From NCBI GenBank assembly GCA_947643615.1, contig CANRWO010000021.1:1-53355 (forward strand): a stretch of DNA of 53,355 bases. The letters run 5' to 3'. The stretch is from an uncultured Lachnospiraceae bacterium. GTDB lineage: Bacteria; Bacillota; Clostridia; Lachnospirales; Lachnospiraceae. The position numbers were made by a program, and so were the translations under genes. This document shows, one piece after another, positions 25,805 through 33,945 of the stretch. A model generated the notes under the pieces. That model was given only the letters and a program-made list of their open reading frames with translations. It made no database searches and was not told where the DNA came from. Position 1 is the stretch's first letter, and the number at the start of each line of letters is the position of its first letter.

Positions 25805-27480
25805 AACATAAGGAAAAGCAATGCTGGAATGATTTTTTCCCTGATTTGTTGGAGCGCTTTTTTCTGGCTGCCGGAGCGGTTTGTGTGGGAATTGCGTTGT
25901 TCGCTTTGCTGTGCTGCAGGGAATATCCTGAAAGGCTGGCGGGAAACAGGATCCTGATGCTGTTTGTTTTGCTGTTTTTTGTGTCCGGCGCTGCCGTATA
26001 CCGGATCTCAGGCAAAGGAAAAAAACAGGGCGGCAATAGTGCATTAAACAGAACATTAAATAGAACGTTAAATTGGAGGATTATGCTGGTCCTGGGTTAT
26101 GCTGCGCTGTTTGCTGCCCAGGTGCTGTGGGTAAATAAGGTATATTTTTACACCGGCTGGGATGTGGTTACGATAAGGTCCCATATAGAGTGGGTCATAA
26201 ACGGCGGTACAATGCAGGACCGTTCCATTGATTTGCTTTTCTCCATTTACCCGAATAATCTGCTTTTTTTCTATTTGTCCTGTCTGATTGAAAAGATAGG
26301 GATACTCTTTTCCATGGCAGAACCATATGACCTGTGCATATACATATCCTGCCTGTGCGTTAATCTGTCCTGCCTTCTGGGGAATCTTATAATGCGCAGG
26401 CTTTCGGAATCTAATGTGGTCAGGTTCCTTTATACGGTGATCAGTACGGTTTTCATATTGTTTTCCCCGTGGATCATGATCCCTTATTCGGATACTTTTG
26501 GCATGCCTTTCGTAATGCTGGGGATCTGGGGGGTGGTATGCCTGAAACAAAGATATGCTAAATGGGGGGTGGTTTCATTTGCCGGTTTTGTGGGATATCT
26601 CATAAAACCCACCTGCATTTTCCCGTTGTTCGCCGCCGGCATCGTGTTTGGGGTCAGATATTTGCTGTGCCTTCGCAAATATTGGAGAGAACTGTTTGCG
26701 CTTATCTTATGCGGGGTTGTTTCCTGGTGCATAGGCCTGCTGATTCCTCTGTGGATCCAGCATACATATAGTTTCCGAATCTATCCGGACAGCAGAATGA
26801 CCCATACGCATTTCCTGATGATGGGAATCAATGAGGAAACGGGAGGGGGTTTTTCCACGGAAGATTTCATGTATTCACTCGGATTTCCCGATGTGAAAAC
26901 GCGGGAGCAGGCTGACAGGGAGCTTTTTGTCCGCAGGCTGGGTGAACTGGCAGAAGGGAGAAGGCTGGGAACCTTCCTCAAACGCAAGACGCTGGTTAAT
27001 TTTAACGACGGGACGTTTGCGTGGAACGGGGAGGGAGGCTTCTTTTTTGAAAAGGTCGAGCATGAAGGCATTCTGTGGAAGTGGTTTCTGGATACAATGG
27101 TCCCCCCTGGCACATGGGAAAATGAGGGCGTATATTATTATCTGTTCAGGACAATCATGCAGATGATATGGCTGCAGATTCTTGTGGGGATAATGTTTGT
27201 GGGTTTTGACAGAAGGAATTTCCTGGCACAGAAAGCATGCCTTATGATAGCGCTGTGTGGACTGATGGCTTTTGTCATGATTTTTGAGGCCAGGGCCAGG
27301 TATCTTTTCCTGTATTCTCCCGTATTCCTCATCCTGTCCCTGTGCGGTTATGAGGGAATATGGGGAAGGGTTGCCGCATGGATTTCCGATTTTAAGTATA
27401 TAAAGATGATTTTGCCAGTTGAAGGCAGGGACTGTTTTGATTATAATAAAAAAGATTACACTGAGACAGGCATGAAGTAA
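25801..27480 (+). CDS. GT-C-like multi-pass membrane protein (putative glycosyltransferase)
   Basis: A 559-aa membrane protein with about 11-12 hydrophobic helices. Between the second and third hydrophobic regions lies YFYTGWDVVTIRSH, with an aspartate in the first external loop as expected of GT-C (GT39/ArnT-like) lipid-sugar-dependent transferases. Further on come RIYPDSRMTHTHFLMMG and a large loop to FEARARYLFLYSPVF. These fit a Dol-P-mannose-type mannosyltransferase fold. The substrate is unknown. Codon-level triplication of a Leu-Asn-Arg-Thr unit (about residues 81-91) suggests slippage. There is no obvious link to the neighbours. An ABC transporter membrane subunit is unlikely. Confidence 0.65.
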   Translation: MKHKEKQCWNDFFPDLLERFFLAAGAVCVGIALFALLCCREYPERLAGNRILMLFVLLFFVSGAAVYRISGKGKKQGGNSALNRTLNRTLNWRIMLVLGYAALFAAQVLWVNKVYFYTGWDVVTIRSHIEWVINGGTMQDRSIDLLFSIYPNNLLFFYLSCLIEKIGILFSMAEPYDLCIYISCLCVNLSCLLGNLIMRRLSESNVVRFLYTVISTVFILFSPWIMIPYSDTFGMPFVMLGIWGVVCLKQRYAKWGVVSFAGFVGYLIKPTCIFPLFAAGIVFGVRYLLCLRKYWRELFALILCGVVSWCIGLLIPLWIQHTYSFRIYPDSRMTHTHFLMMGINEETGGGFSTEDFMYSLGFPDVKTREQADRELFVRRLGELAEGRRLGTFLKRKTLVNFNDGTFAWNGEGGFFFEKVEHEGILWKWFLDTMVPPGTWENEGVYYYLFRTIMQMIWLQILVGIMFVGFDRRNFLAQKACLMIALCGLMAFVMIFEARARYLFLYSPVFLILSLCGYEGIWGRVAAWISDFKYIKMILPVEGRDCFDYNKKDYTETGMK

Positions 27481-27521
27481 GAACCCTGGATAGGGTGGGT
27501 ACAGAAAGAAGATTAGGAAAA

Positions 27522-28391
27522 ATGAATGAACTGAGAAAACGGATCAAGGATAAGAAAAGGATCGTGGTTAAAATAGGTTCTTCTTCTTTGACACATAAAG
27601 AGACGGGGGATATCGACTATATCCGCATGGAGAAGCTGGTGCGGGAACTCAGCGATATCAGGAACCAGGGAAAAGAGGTGGTGTTGGTCACTTCCGGCGC
27701 CATTGCGGCGGGAAGGAATGCCATGCACCTGAAGGAGATTGACGCGGAGAGCCAGGCGAAAGCCATGGCGGTGAAGCAGGCGTGTTCGGCGGTGGGGCAG
27801 GCAAGGCTGATGATGACCTACCAGAGGCTGTTTTCGGAGTATAACCAGATTGCGGGGCAGATTTTGATGACCAAAAATACCATTGTGGATAATCTGAACC
27901 GCTATAATGCCCACAACACATTTTCTGAATTGCTGAGGATGGGGGTTATCCCTATCGTAAATGAGAATGATACCATTGCCACCTATGAGATTGAGATTGG
28001 TGATAACGATACTTTGTCGGCGATTGTTGCGGCGCTGGTGGGAGCCGACCTGCTGATCCTGCTTTCGGACATTGACGGATTATATACGGATGATCCCAGG
28101 AGGAACCCGGATGCAAAATTTATCGAGCAGGTGGATGAGCTTACGGATGAATATCTGGATATGGGAAAAGAAAGCACCGGGAGCAGTGTGGGAACCGGCG
28201 GCATGAATACAAAGCTGGTTGCCGCAAAGATCGCCACCCTGTCCGGGGCGGATATGGTGATTGCAAACAGTGCGGATATCGGGGTGCTGCACAGGATAAT
28301 TGCAGGGGAGAAGGAAGGCACGCTTTTCGTGGCCCACAAGGATGAAAATTTTGACCTGCCGGATTTTGTACATAGCCTGCATAATGGCTGA
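27522..28391 (+). CDS. proB: Glutamate 5-kinase, short form without PUA domain
   Basis: Phosphorylates glutamate to start proline synthesis. The amino-acid kinase fold is clear: VVKIGSSSLTHKETG, VLVTSGAIAAGRNAM, PIVNENDTIATYEIEIGDNDTLSAIVA and STGSSVGTGGMNTKLVAA. At 289 aa it lacks the C-terminal PUA domain of the E. coli enzyme, usual in Clostridia. ATG 27522 follows TTAGGAAAA; an in-frame GTG at 27495 is less likely. The product is passed to ProA, encoded two genes downstream. Confidence 0.95.
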   Translation: MNELRKRIKDKKRIVVKIGSSSLTHKETGDIDYIRMEKLVRELSDIRNQGKEVVLVTSGAIAAGRNAMHLKEIDAESQAKAMAVKQACSAVGQARLMMTYQRLFSEYNQIAGQILMTKNTIVDNLNRYNAHNTFSELLRMGVIPIVNENDTIATYEIEIGDNDTLSAIVAALVGADLLILLSDIDGLYTDDPRRNPDAKFIEQVDELTDEYLDMGKESTGSSVGTGGMNTKLVAAKIATLSGADMVIANSADIGVLHRIIAGEKEGTLFVAHKDENFDLPDFVHSLHNG

Positions 28392-28465
28392 AAGAGAAAT
28401 TTTCAATGATAATAAGGCTGTTTTATTAGGAAAAGGCAAACTAAGAAAAGGGGTATGGGATTCCA

Positions 28466-28678
28466 ATGAATATCGACGAAAAGATTGCCCGGATCAACGA
28501 GCTGTACCACAAATCCCAGAAGGAAGGCTTGACCGGGGAGGAAAAAGAGGAGCAGGCGCAGCTTCGCAAAGAGTATGTGGAGAGCGTCCGCGCCAATTTG
28601 AAGGGGCAGCTTGACAATATTGTCATCGAACACCCCGATGGCAGTAAGGAGAAGCTCAGTGACAGGCGAAAGAAATGA
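28466..28678 (+). CDS. DUF896 protein (YnzC family)
   Basis: A 70-aa helical protein of the DUF896/YnzC family. The signature runs DEKIARINELYHKS, LTGEEKEEQAQLRKEYV and ends with the unstructured basic tail KEKLSDRRKK. The function is unknown; in Bacillus a relative is part of the SOS-induced yneA operon. The gene overlaps the next by 20 bases, so the two are translated together. Confidence 0.9.
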   Translation: MNIDEKIARINELYHKSQKEGLTGEEKEEQAQLRKEYVESVRANLKGQLDNIVIEHPDGSKEKLSDRRKK

Positions 28679-29249
28679 CAGGAAATCCAAAACGGAGGCA
28701 AAGCCAGAAATCCGCAGTAGAATATTAAAGGTACGGAACTCCCTTACCCGGGAGGAACGGGAGAGGGCGGCGTTTCTGATAACAGAGAAAATAGCAGGGC
28801 ATCCATGGTATTGCCTGTCGGAAAGGATTCTGTGTTATGCCAGTTACGGCAGTGAGATCGGAACCGGTGAATTGCTCCGGGAAGCCTTGTCTGCCGGGAA
28901 AGAAGTCTATCTCCCCAAAGTGGAGGGGGAGGATATGGCATTTTACCGCATAGGCAGCCTGACCCAATTGGCCCGGGGGTATAGAGGGATCCCGGAGCCG
29001 GGGGGAGATACGGAAAAGTATGACGGCAGGGGGCAGGAGCCGGAAAAGACGCTGCTGCTGATGCCGGGGGTGGCATTCGACAAAAACCGGAACCGTATCG
29101 GCTACGGAAAGGGTTTTTATGACCGGTTCCTGGCGGCGCACCCTGAACTGCAATCGCGAACCGTTGCCATAGGCTACCGTTGCCAGCTGCTGGAAGAGCT
29201 TCCGGCGGAAGAGACGGATATCAGGCCTTGCCAGGTGATCTGTGTGTGA
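28659..29249 (+). CDS. 5-formyltetrahydrofolate cyclo-ligase
   Basis: Converts 5-formyl-THF to 5,10-methenyl-THF with ATP, recycling this folate storage form. The hallmark MPGVAFDKNRNRIGYGKGFYDRFL-type segment is present (Arg, Gly and Tyr residues intact), as is the N-terminal Lys-rich part leading into EIRSRILKVRNSL. I chose GTG 28659, seven bases after AAGGAG and overlapping the end of the YnzC gene; the ATG codons upstream lie inside that gene. The length (196 aa) is normal. Confidence 0.93.
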   Translation: MTGERNDRKSKTEAKPEIRSRILKVRNSLTREERERAAFLITEKIAGHPWYCLSERILCYASYGSEIGTGELLREALSAGKEVYLPKVEGEDMAFYRIGSLTQLARGYRGIPEPGGDTEKYDGRGQEPEKTLLLMPGVAFDKNRNRIGYGKGFYDRFLAAHPELQSRTVAIGYRCQLLEELPAEETDIRPCQVICV

Positions 29250-29470
29250 GGGATGAGTTAGTAATCTGGTCAGTACACTAGAATGAAATAAATGATAAGA
29301 TTCCGAAAACATATTGTAAATCAGCGCCTGAGGTTACGGTACATTGTACCATTGACAACGGATACCCTGATATGGGATGATTGTTTTATGTGCAGGTCGG
29401 GCAATATGGCGCCTGGCAATTATGGTTTGATGTACTGATCCGCAGGATACGGAAAGGCATGGGTGTTGGT

Positions 29471-30718
29471 ATGGTAAATTTACAGGACATGGGGCAGCGG
29501 GCGGCGGCCACGAAGGAGTTTTTGAACCGTTTGGCCACAGAAGAGAAGGACAGGGCGCTGCTTGGGGCGGCGGATGCGTTGTGCAGGCATTGTGGGGAAA
29601 TATTGGCTGCAAATGAGAAAGATATGGAAGCGGCGCGCAGAAACGGCATGAAAGAGGGACTGCAGGACCGCCTGAAACTGACAGAGGACAGGGTAGGAGC
29701 CATGGCGGAGGGACTGCGCCAGGTAGCGGCGCTCCCTGACTGTATCGGGGAAGTCCTGGAAGAGTTTAGCCGTCCTAACGGGATGCACCTGAAAAAGGTG
29801 AGGGTACCCATGGGGGTTATCGGCATTATTTATGAGGCCAGGCCAAATGTCACTGCCGACGCCTTTGGATTGTGCTTTAAGACGGGAAACGCCGTGATCT
29901 TAAAGGGCGGCAGCGATGCGATCCAATCTAACCTGGCCATAGTGAAGGTGCTCAGGAATGCCCTGGAACAGAACGGCATCCCAGGGGATGTGCTGCAGCT
30001 GATTGCAGATACGGACCGCAGTGTCACGGTGGAATTTATGAAGCTGAAGCAGTATGTGGATCTACTGATCCCCAGAGGTAGCGCGGGACTGATCCGCAGC
30101 GTGGTGGAAAACAGCACCATACCGGTAATAGAGACGGGTACCGGAAACTGCCATGTCTATGTGGACAGGGCCGCGGACCTTGCTATGGCGGCACAGATCA
30201 TATACAATGCCAAGACCCAGAGAATCGGCGTGTGCAATGCCTGTGAGTCGTTGGTAGTGCACCGGGATGTCCGGGAAGCTTTTCTGCCGAAGCTGGCTGA
30301 GATCCTTGCACCCAAGAAAGTGGAGCTTCGGGGGGACGAGCGGATTAGGGAAATCCTGCCTGAATGTTCTGCCGCCACGGAGGAGGATTACGGAACGGAA
30401 TATCTGGATTATATCCTGTCCCTGAAAACGGTGGACAGCCTGGAGGAAGCCATCCGGCATATCAACCATTACAGTACCCGCCATTCCGAATGCATTGTGA
30501 CGGAGGATAAGGAGGCGGCAGAGAAATTTCTAAAGGAGATAGACGCGGCATGCGTTTACTGGAATGTCTCCACCAGGTTTACGGACGGCTTTGAATTCGG
30601 TTTCGGGGCGGAGATTGGCATCAGCACCCAGAAGCTCCATGCAAGGGGCCCCATGGGACTGAAGGAGCTGACCTCCTACAAATACACGATCCAGGGGGAT
30701 GGGCAGGTCAGGGGTTAG
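29471..30718 (+). CDS. proA: Gamma-glutamyl phosphate reductase
   Basis: NADPH-dependent second step of proline synthesis, giving glutamate-5-semialdehyde. The aldehyde dehydrogenase-like fold is intact. [19 protein letters not shown] marks the cofactor region, and the catalytic cysteine lies in [10 protein letters not shown]. The C-terminal [15 protein letters not shown] is conserved. From ATG 29471 the protein is 415 aa, the usual length; an ATG at 29459 and a TTG at 29381 are alternatives, because GGAAAGG is too close to the first and rather far (13 bases) from 29471. The 220-base gap upstream, including GGTACATTGTACC near 29338, may contain a promoter (TTGACA at 29352), but no good -10 follows. 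Confidence 0.93.
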   Translation: MVNLQDMGQRAAATKEFLNRLATEEKDRALLGAADALCRHCGEILAANEKDMEAARRNGMKEGLQDRLKLTEDRVGAMAEGLRQVAALPDCIGEVLEEFSRPNGMHLKKVRVPMGVIGIIYEARPNVTADAFGLCFKTGNAVILKGGSDAIQSNLAIVKVLRNALEQNGIPGDVLQLIADTDRSVTVEFMKLKQYVDLLIPRGSAGLIRSVVENSTIPVIETGTGNCHVYVDRAADLAMAAQIIYNAKTQRIGVCNACESLVVHRDVREAFLPKLAEILAPKKVELRGDERIREILPECSAATEEDYGTEYLDYILSLKTVDSLEEAIRHINHYSTRHSECIVTEDKEAAEKFLKEIDAACVYWNVSTRFTDGFEFGFGAEIGISTQKLHARGPMGLKELTSYKYTIQGDGQVRG

Positions 30719-30724
30719 AGTGTG

Positions 30725-30752
30725 TTGAAAATTGCTGTTGGCGGGATAAAAT
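30725..30752 (+). promoter_or_regulatory. Likely promoter of feoAB
   Basis: TTGAAA (30725-30730), 16 bases, then TAAAAT (30747-30752), about 65 bases before feoA. No clear Fur box (GATAATGATAATCATTATC-like repeat) is seen. Confidence 0.4.
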
Positions 30753-30815
30753 AGAGGTCATGGGAAACGGATCACCGGAGTCCGCTGATATGGCTGGTTG
30801 GAAGGATAGATAGTT

Positions 30816-31040
30816 ATGACACTGTACGAAGCAAAAAAGGGGGAGAGGTACCTGATTTCGGGACTGTATGTGGAACCCCAGGTTACCAGGAGATTACAGG
30901 CTCTGGGACTGAATGACGGGACGGTGCTCAATGTATTGAACCGTAAGAAGAAAGGGGCCCTGATCATCCAGGTCAGGGGGACAAGGCTTGCCCTGGGTAA
31001 ACACATTTCCTCCAATATAGAGATCCGGGAAATGGAATAG
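30816..31040 (+). CDS. feoA: Ferrous iron transport protein A
   Basis: A 74-aa SH3-like small protein that assists FeoB. Typical features are ISGLYVEPQVTRRLQALGL, then TVLNVLNRKKKGALIIQVRGTRLALG with the final beta strands. It lies 92 bases upstream of feoB. The start has a weak ribosome site (GGAAGGATAG). Confidence 0.9.
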   Translation: MTLYEAKKGERYLISGLYVEPQVTRRLQALGLNDGTVLNVLNRKKKGALIIQVRGTRLALGKHISSNIEIREME

Positions 31041-31132
31041 GAAGTGCAGTATCGCAACCAAGCATGGGATATGCATGGGGATTAGCTGGGAATTTAGCGG
31101 ATGCCTGCTGAGGCGTGCAAGAGGTAATACAT

Positions 31133-33154
31133 ATGAACAAAGAGACAAATCTCAAACATATAAATGTGGCCTGTGTGGGTAACCCGAACTGTGGTAAGAC
31201 TACGTTGTTTAATGCCCTCACCGGTTCCAGGCTGAAGGTTGCTAACTGGCCCGGCGTGACGGTGGAGCGGTTTGAAGGGGAAACATCTTACGAGGATACG
31301 GATATTACACTGATTGACACCCCGGGTATTTATTCCCTGACCTGTTATACCATAGAAGAGAAGGTGACCAGGCAATGTGCCATGGATGACGATATTGATG
31401 TGATAATCAATGTGGTGGATGCCTCTTCGCTGGAGAGGAATCTGTATCTGACTTTACAGCTCCTGGAATTGGGGAAACCCATAGTCCTTGCCCTGAACAT
31501 GATGGATATCGTGAAGGAGCGGGGCATGGAGATTGACATGCACAGACTGCCGGAGATGCTGGGGAATATCCCTGTGGTACCTGTTTCCGCGGCGAAGAGG
31601 ACAGGGTTGGACATATTGCTCCATGCGGTGATCCATCACTATGAAGAGGGCGGGGAGGAATATATCCTTGATTATCCTGAGAATATAGAGGACAAGATTG
31701 CCAAGCTGGAAGTTATGATGCAGGCTCATTACCCCACTCATTCCTCCGTGCGCTGGCATGCTATCAAGCTCCTTGAGGATGATGAGGAAGTGAGGCAGGA
31801 GCATCCCATTTCCGTTATAAATGTGGTGGACAGAAGTTATGAAAAAGAGATCATTCAATGTAAGTACGCCCATATAGAAAAGATTGTGTCAGAGACGCTG
31901 TTCCACAGGGACCAGAAGGCGGCCAGGACGGATAAGATCGACAAGGTGCTGACACACCCTGTCTGGGGGATTCCGGTCTTTCTCCTGATCATGTGCATGA
32001 TCTTTTTCCTCACATTTACGGTGGGGGATGCTTTAAAGGGTGTCTTCGAGACCGGCCTGGGTTATGTCTCCGAAGGGGTAATGGCGGGATTGGAAGGCAT
32101 TGGCGTGGCCTCATGGCTGCAATCGCTGATTGTAGACGGCATTATTGCCGGCGTGGGGGGGATCCTTACTTTTATTCCCAACATATTTATCCTGTTCCTT
32201 GCGCTGGCGTTCCTGGAGGACAGCGGTTATATGTCCAGAGTGGCTTATGTGATGGATTCTGTCATGGGCAGGGTAGGGCTTTCCGGGAAAGCGTTCCTGC
32301 CTATGATATTGGGATTTGGCTGTACCGTGCCGGCAATTATGGCTACCAGGGCATTGGAAACGGAGCAGGACCGCCGTAAGACAATGTTGGTGACACCCTT
32401 TATGTCCTGTTCGGCCAGGCTGCCTATTTATGTGCTGCTGTCGGAAATGTTTTTTCCGAAGGCTGCGGCGCCGGTGGCTTTTTCCATGTATGTTATCGGT
32501 ATGCTGATGGCAATCCTGGCGGCAAAGGCAATCAACAAGCTGGAAAAGGGGAGTGCCAACGATTCCCTGTTGATCGAACTCCCGGAATATAAGAGACCCA
32601 ACGGGAGGACGATCCGCATTTACGTGTGTACAAAGCTGAAGGATTATCTGTCCAAGGCGGGGACCACTATTTTTGTGGCTTCCATTGTAATCTGGTTTGT
32701 GCTGAACTTTGGTTTTTCCGGTATGGTGGAGAACCCGGCGGACAGCTTCGGCGCGGCCATCGGCCGTTTCCTGGTGCCGGTGCTGGCGCCGGCGGGACTG
32801 GGGATGTGGCAGATCGGCGTGGCGCTGCTTTCTGGCATTTCTGCAAAGGAGGTGGTGGTATCCAGTTTTACGGTATTGTTTGGGGTATCAAATGTAAATT
32901 CCGATGCGGGAATGGCTTCCATCGTTGCAAACATCCAGGCCATGAATCCTGGGTTTGGACCGTTAAACGCGTACTGCCTGATGCTGTTCTGCCTGCTCTA
33001 TGTTCCCTGTGCTGCCACCGTGGCCACGGTGAAAAAGGAGAGCGGGTCATGGGCATTTACCCTGAAAATGATCGTTTTCCAGTTGGTTCTGGCGTGGGCG
33101 GCATCTGCAGCGGTATTCCAGGCCGGAAGCCTTATCAAGGGGGTCTTGGGATAA
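31133..33154 (+). CDS. feoB: Ferrous iron transporter B
   Basis: GTP-dependent inner-membrane Fe(II) importer of 673 aa. The N-terminal G protein domain has GNPNCGKTTLFNALTG, the switch II motif DTPG and the specificity motif NMMD. A helical spacer follows (about residues 180-265). The C-terminal two thirds contain the Gate and FeoB_C membrane regions, with GFGCTVPAIMATRAL and MSCSARLPIYVLL carrying conserved Cys residues. No FeoC is found. ATG 31133 follows AGAGG by eight bases. FeoA and FeoB form one operon; feo-type uptake fits an anaerobe. Confidence 0.97.
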   Translation: MNKETNLKHINVACVGNPNCGKTTLFNALTGSRLKVANWPGVTVERFEGETSYEDTDITLIDTPGIYSLTCYTIEEKVTRQCAMDDDIDVIINVVDASSLERNLYLTLQLLELGKPIVLALNMMDIVKERGMEIDMHRLPEMLGNIPVVPVSAAKRTGLDILLHAVIHHYEEGGEEYILDYPENIEDKIAKLEVMMQAHYPTHSSVRWHAIKLLEDDEEVRQEHPISVINVVDRSYEKEIIQCKYAHIEKIVSETLFHRDQKAARTDKIDKVLTHPVWGIPVFLLIMCMIFFLTFTVGDALKGVFETGLGYVSEGVMAGLEGIGVASWLQSLIVDGIIAGVGGILTFIPNIFILFLALAFLEDSGYMSRVAYVMDSVMGRVGLSGKAFLPMILGFGCTVPAIMATRALETEQDRRKTMLVTPFMSCSARLPIYVLLSEMFFPKAAAPVAFSMYVIGMLMAILAAKAINKLEKGSANDSLLIELPEYKRPNGRTIRIYVCTKLKDYLSKAGTTIFVASIVIWFVLNFGFSGMVENPADSFGAAIGRFLVPVLAPAGLGMWQIGVALLSGISAKEVVVSSFTVLFGVSNVNSDAGMASIVANIQAMNPGFGPLNAYCLMLFCLLYVPCAATVATVKKESGSWAFTLKMIVFQLVLAWAASAAVFQAGSLIKGVLG

Positions 33155-33194
33155 GTATGGGGAGTTTAACTGAAAACAAAAAGGAGGTATTTTT

Positions 33195-33851
33195 ATGAAT
33201 CTGATCTATGAAAATCCACTTGCCTGTGAGGCAGACATTCAGAACTTTATATTAGAAGGGCAGGCAAAGATTTCCTTTCCCAACGGCAGAATGCAGATGG
33301 AGAATGCCTTGGATGCGGAAAACGGGCAGAAGGCAAATTATGTGCTGTGGTGTCCGGAAGATTTTCCTTCCGATGTACTGGTTACATGGGATTTCCTGCC
33401 CATAAAGGAACCCGGATTGTGTATGCTGTTTTTCAGTGCATTGGGGAAAGGCGGGGAGGACATCTTTGACGGGAAGCTGGCAGGGAGGACAGGGGAGTAC
33501 CATCATTATCATCACGGGGATATCAATGCTTTCCATGTGTCCTATTTCAGGAGGAAGGAGCCGGATGAGAGAGCCTTCCATGTCTGTAACCTGAGAAAGA
33601 GCTATGGCCTTCATCTGGTGGCCCAGGGCGGGGATCCTGTCCCCGACGCGGACGAGGTGAAAGAGCCTTACCGGCTGGCAGTGCGAAAAGAGAAAAATTT
33701 GGTAACCTTCTCCGTCAATGAACTGGAGGTTTTCCGTTTTGAGGATGACGGGAAAACATACGGGCCGCTGCTGCAGGGCGGTAAGATCGGTTTCCGGCAG
33801 TTGGCCCCCCTGGTGGCGGATTATGGGAATCTGAAAGTTTATGGGATTTGA
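33195..33851 (+). CDS. DUF1961 family protein
   Basis: A 218-aa protein of the DUF1961 family, expected to have a concanavalin-like jelly-roll fold. Conserved features are PGLCMLFFSALG, the His-rich block GEYHHYHHGDINAFHVSYF and a final VADYGNLKVYG. No signal peptide is seen, so it is probably cytoplasmic. Members sit next to glycoside hydrolases and lyases for uronate-containing polysaccharides, as here (GH2 downstream, GH88 further on), suggesting a lyase or hydrolase. No reaction can be named from sequence alone. AAGGAGG lies in front of the ATG. Confidence 0.83.
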   Translation: MNLIYENPLACEADIQNFILEGQAKISFPNGRMQMENALDAENGQKANYVLWCPEDFPSDVLVTWDFLPIKEPGLCMLFFSALGKGGEDIFDGKLAGRTGEYHHYHHGDINAFHVSYFRRKEPDERAFHVCNLRKSYGLHLVAQGGDPVPDADEVKEPYRLAVRKEKNLVTFSVNELEVFRFEDDGKTYGPLLQGGKIGFRQLAPLVADYGNLKVYGI

Positions 33852-33945
33852 GAAGCCTGTTGCGGTTTGGCAGGGCGGATTTATTGACAATGATTTGTGC
33901 CCGTATTTAACAGGTACTGGTAACGGAAAGGCATAGGAGTACAGT

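Noticed and set aside
26040..26080. Tandem repeat in the GT-C gene
   Set aside because: Only two to three copies of a 12-base unit encoding Leu-Asn-Arg-Thr; in frame and too small to count as a repeat element.
28611..28658. Earlier start for the formyl-THF cyclo-ligase
   Set aside because: It lies inside the YnzC gene; GTG 28659 has an ideal ribosome site.
30719..30815. Fur box before feoA
   Set aside because: No repeat resembling the Fur consensus could be found.
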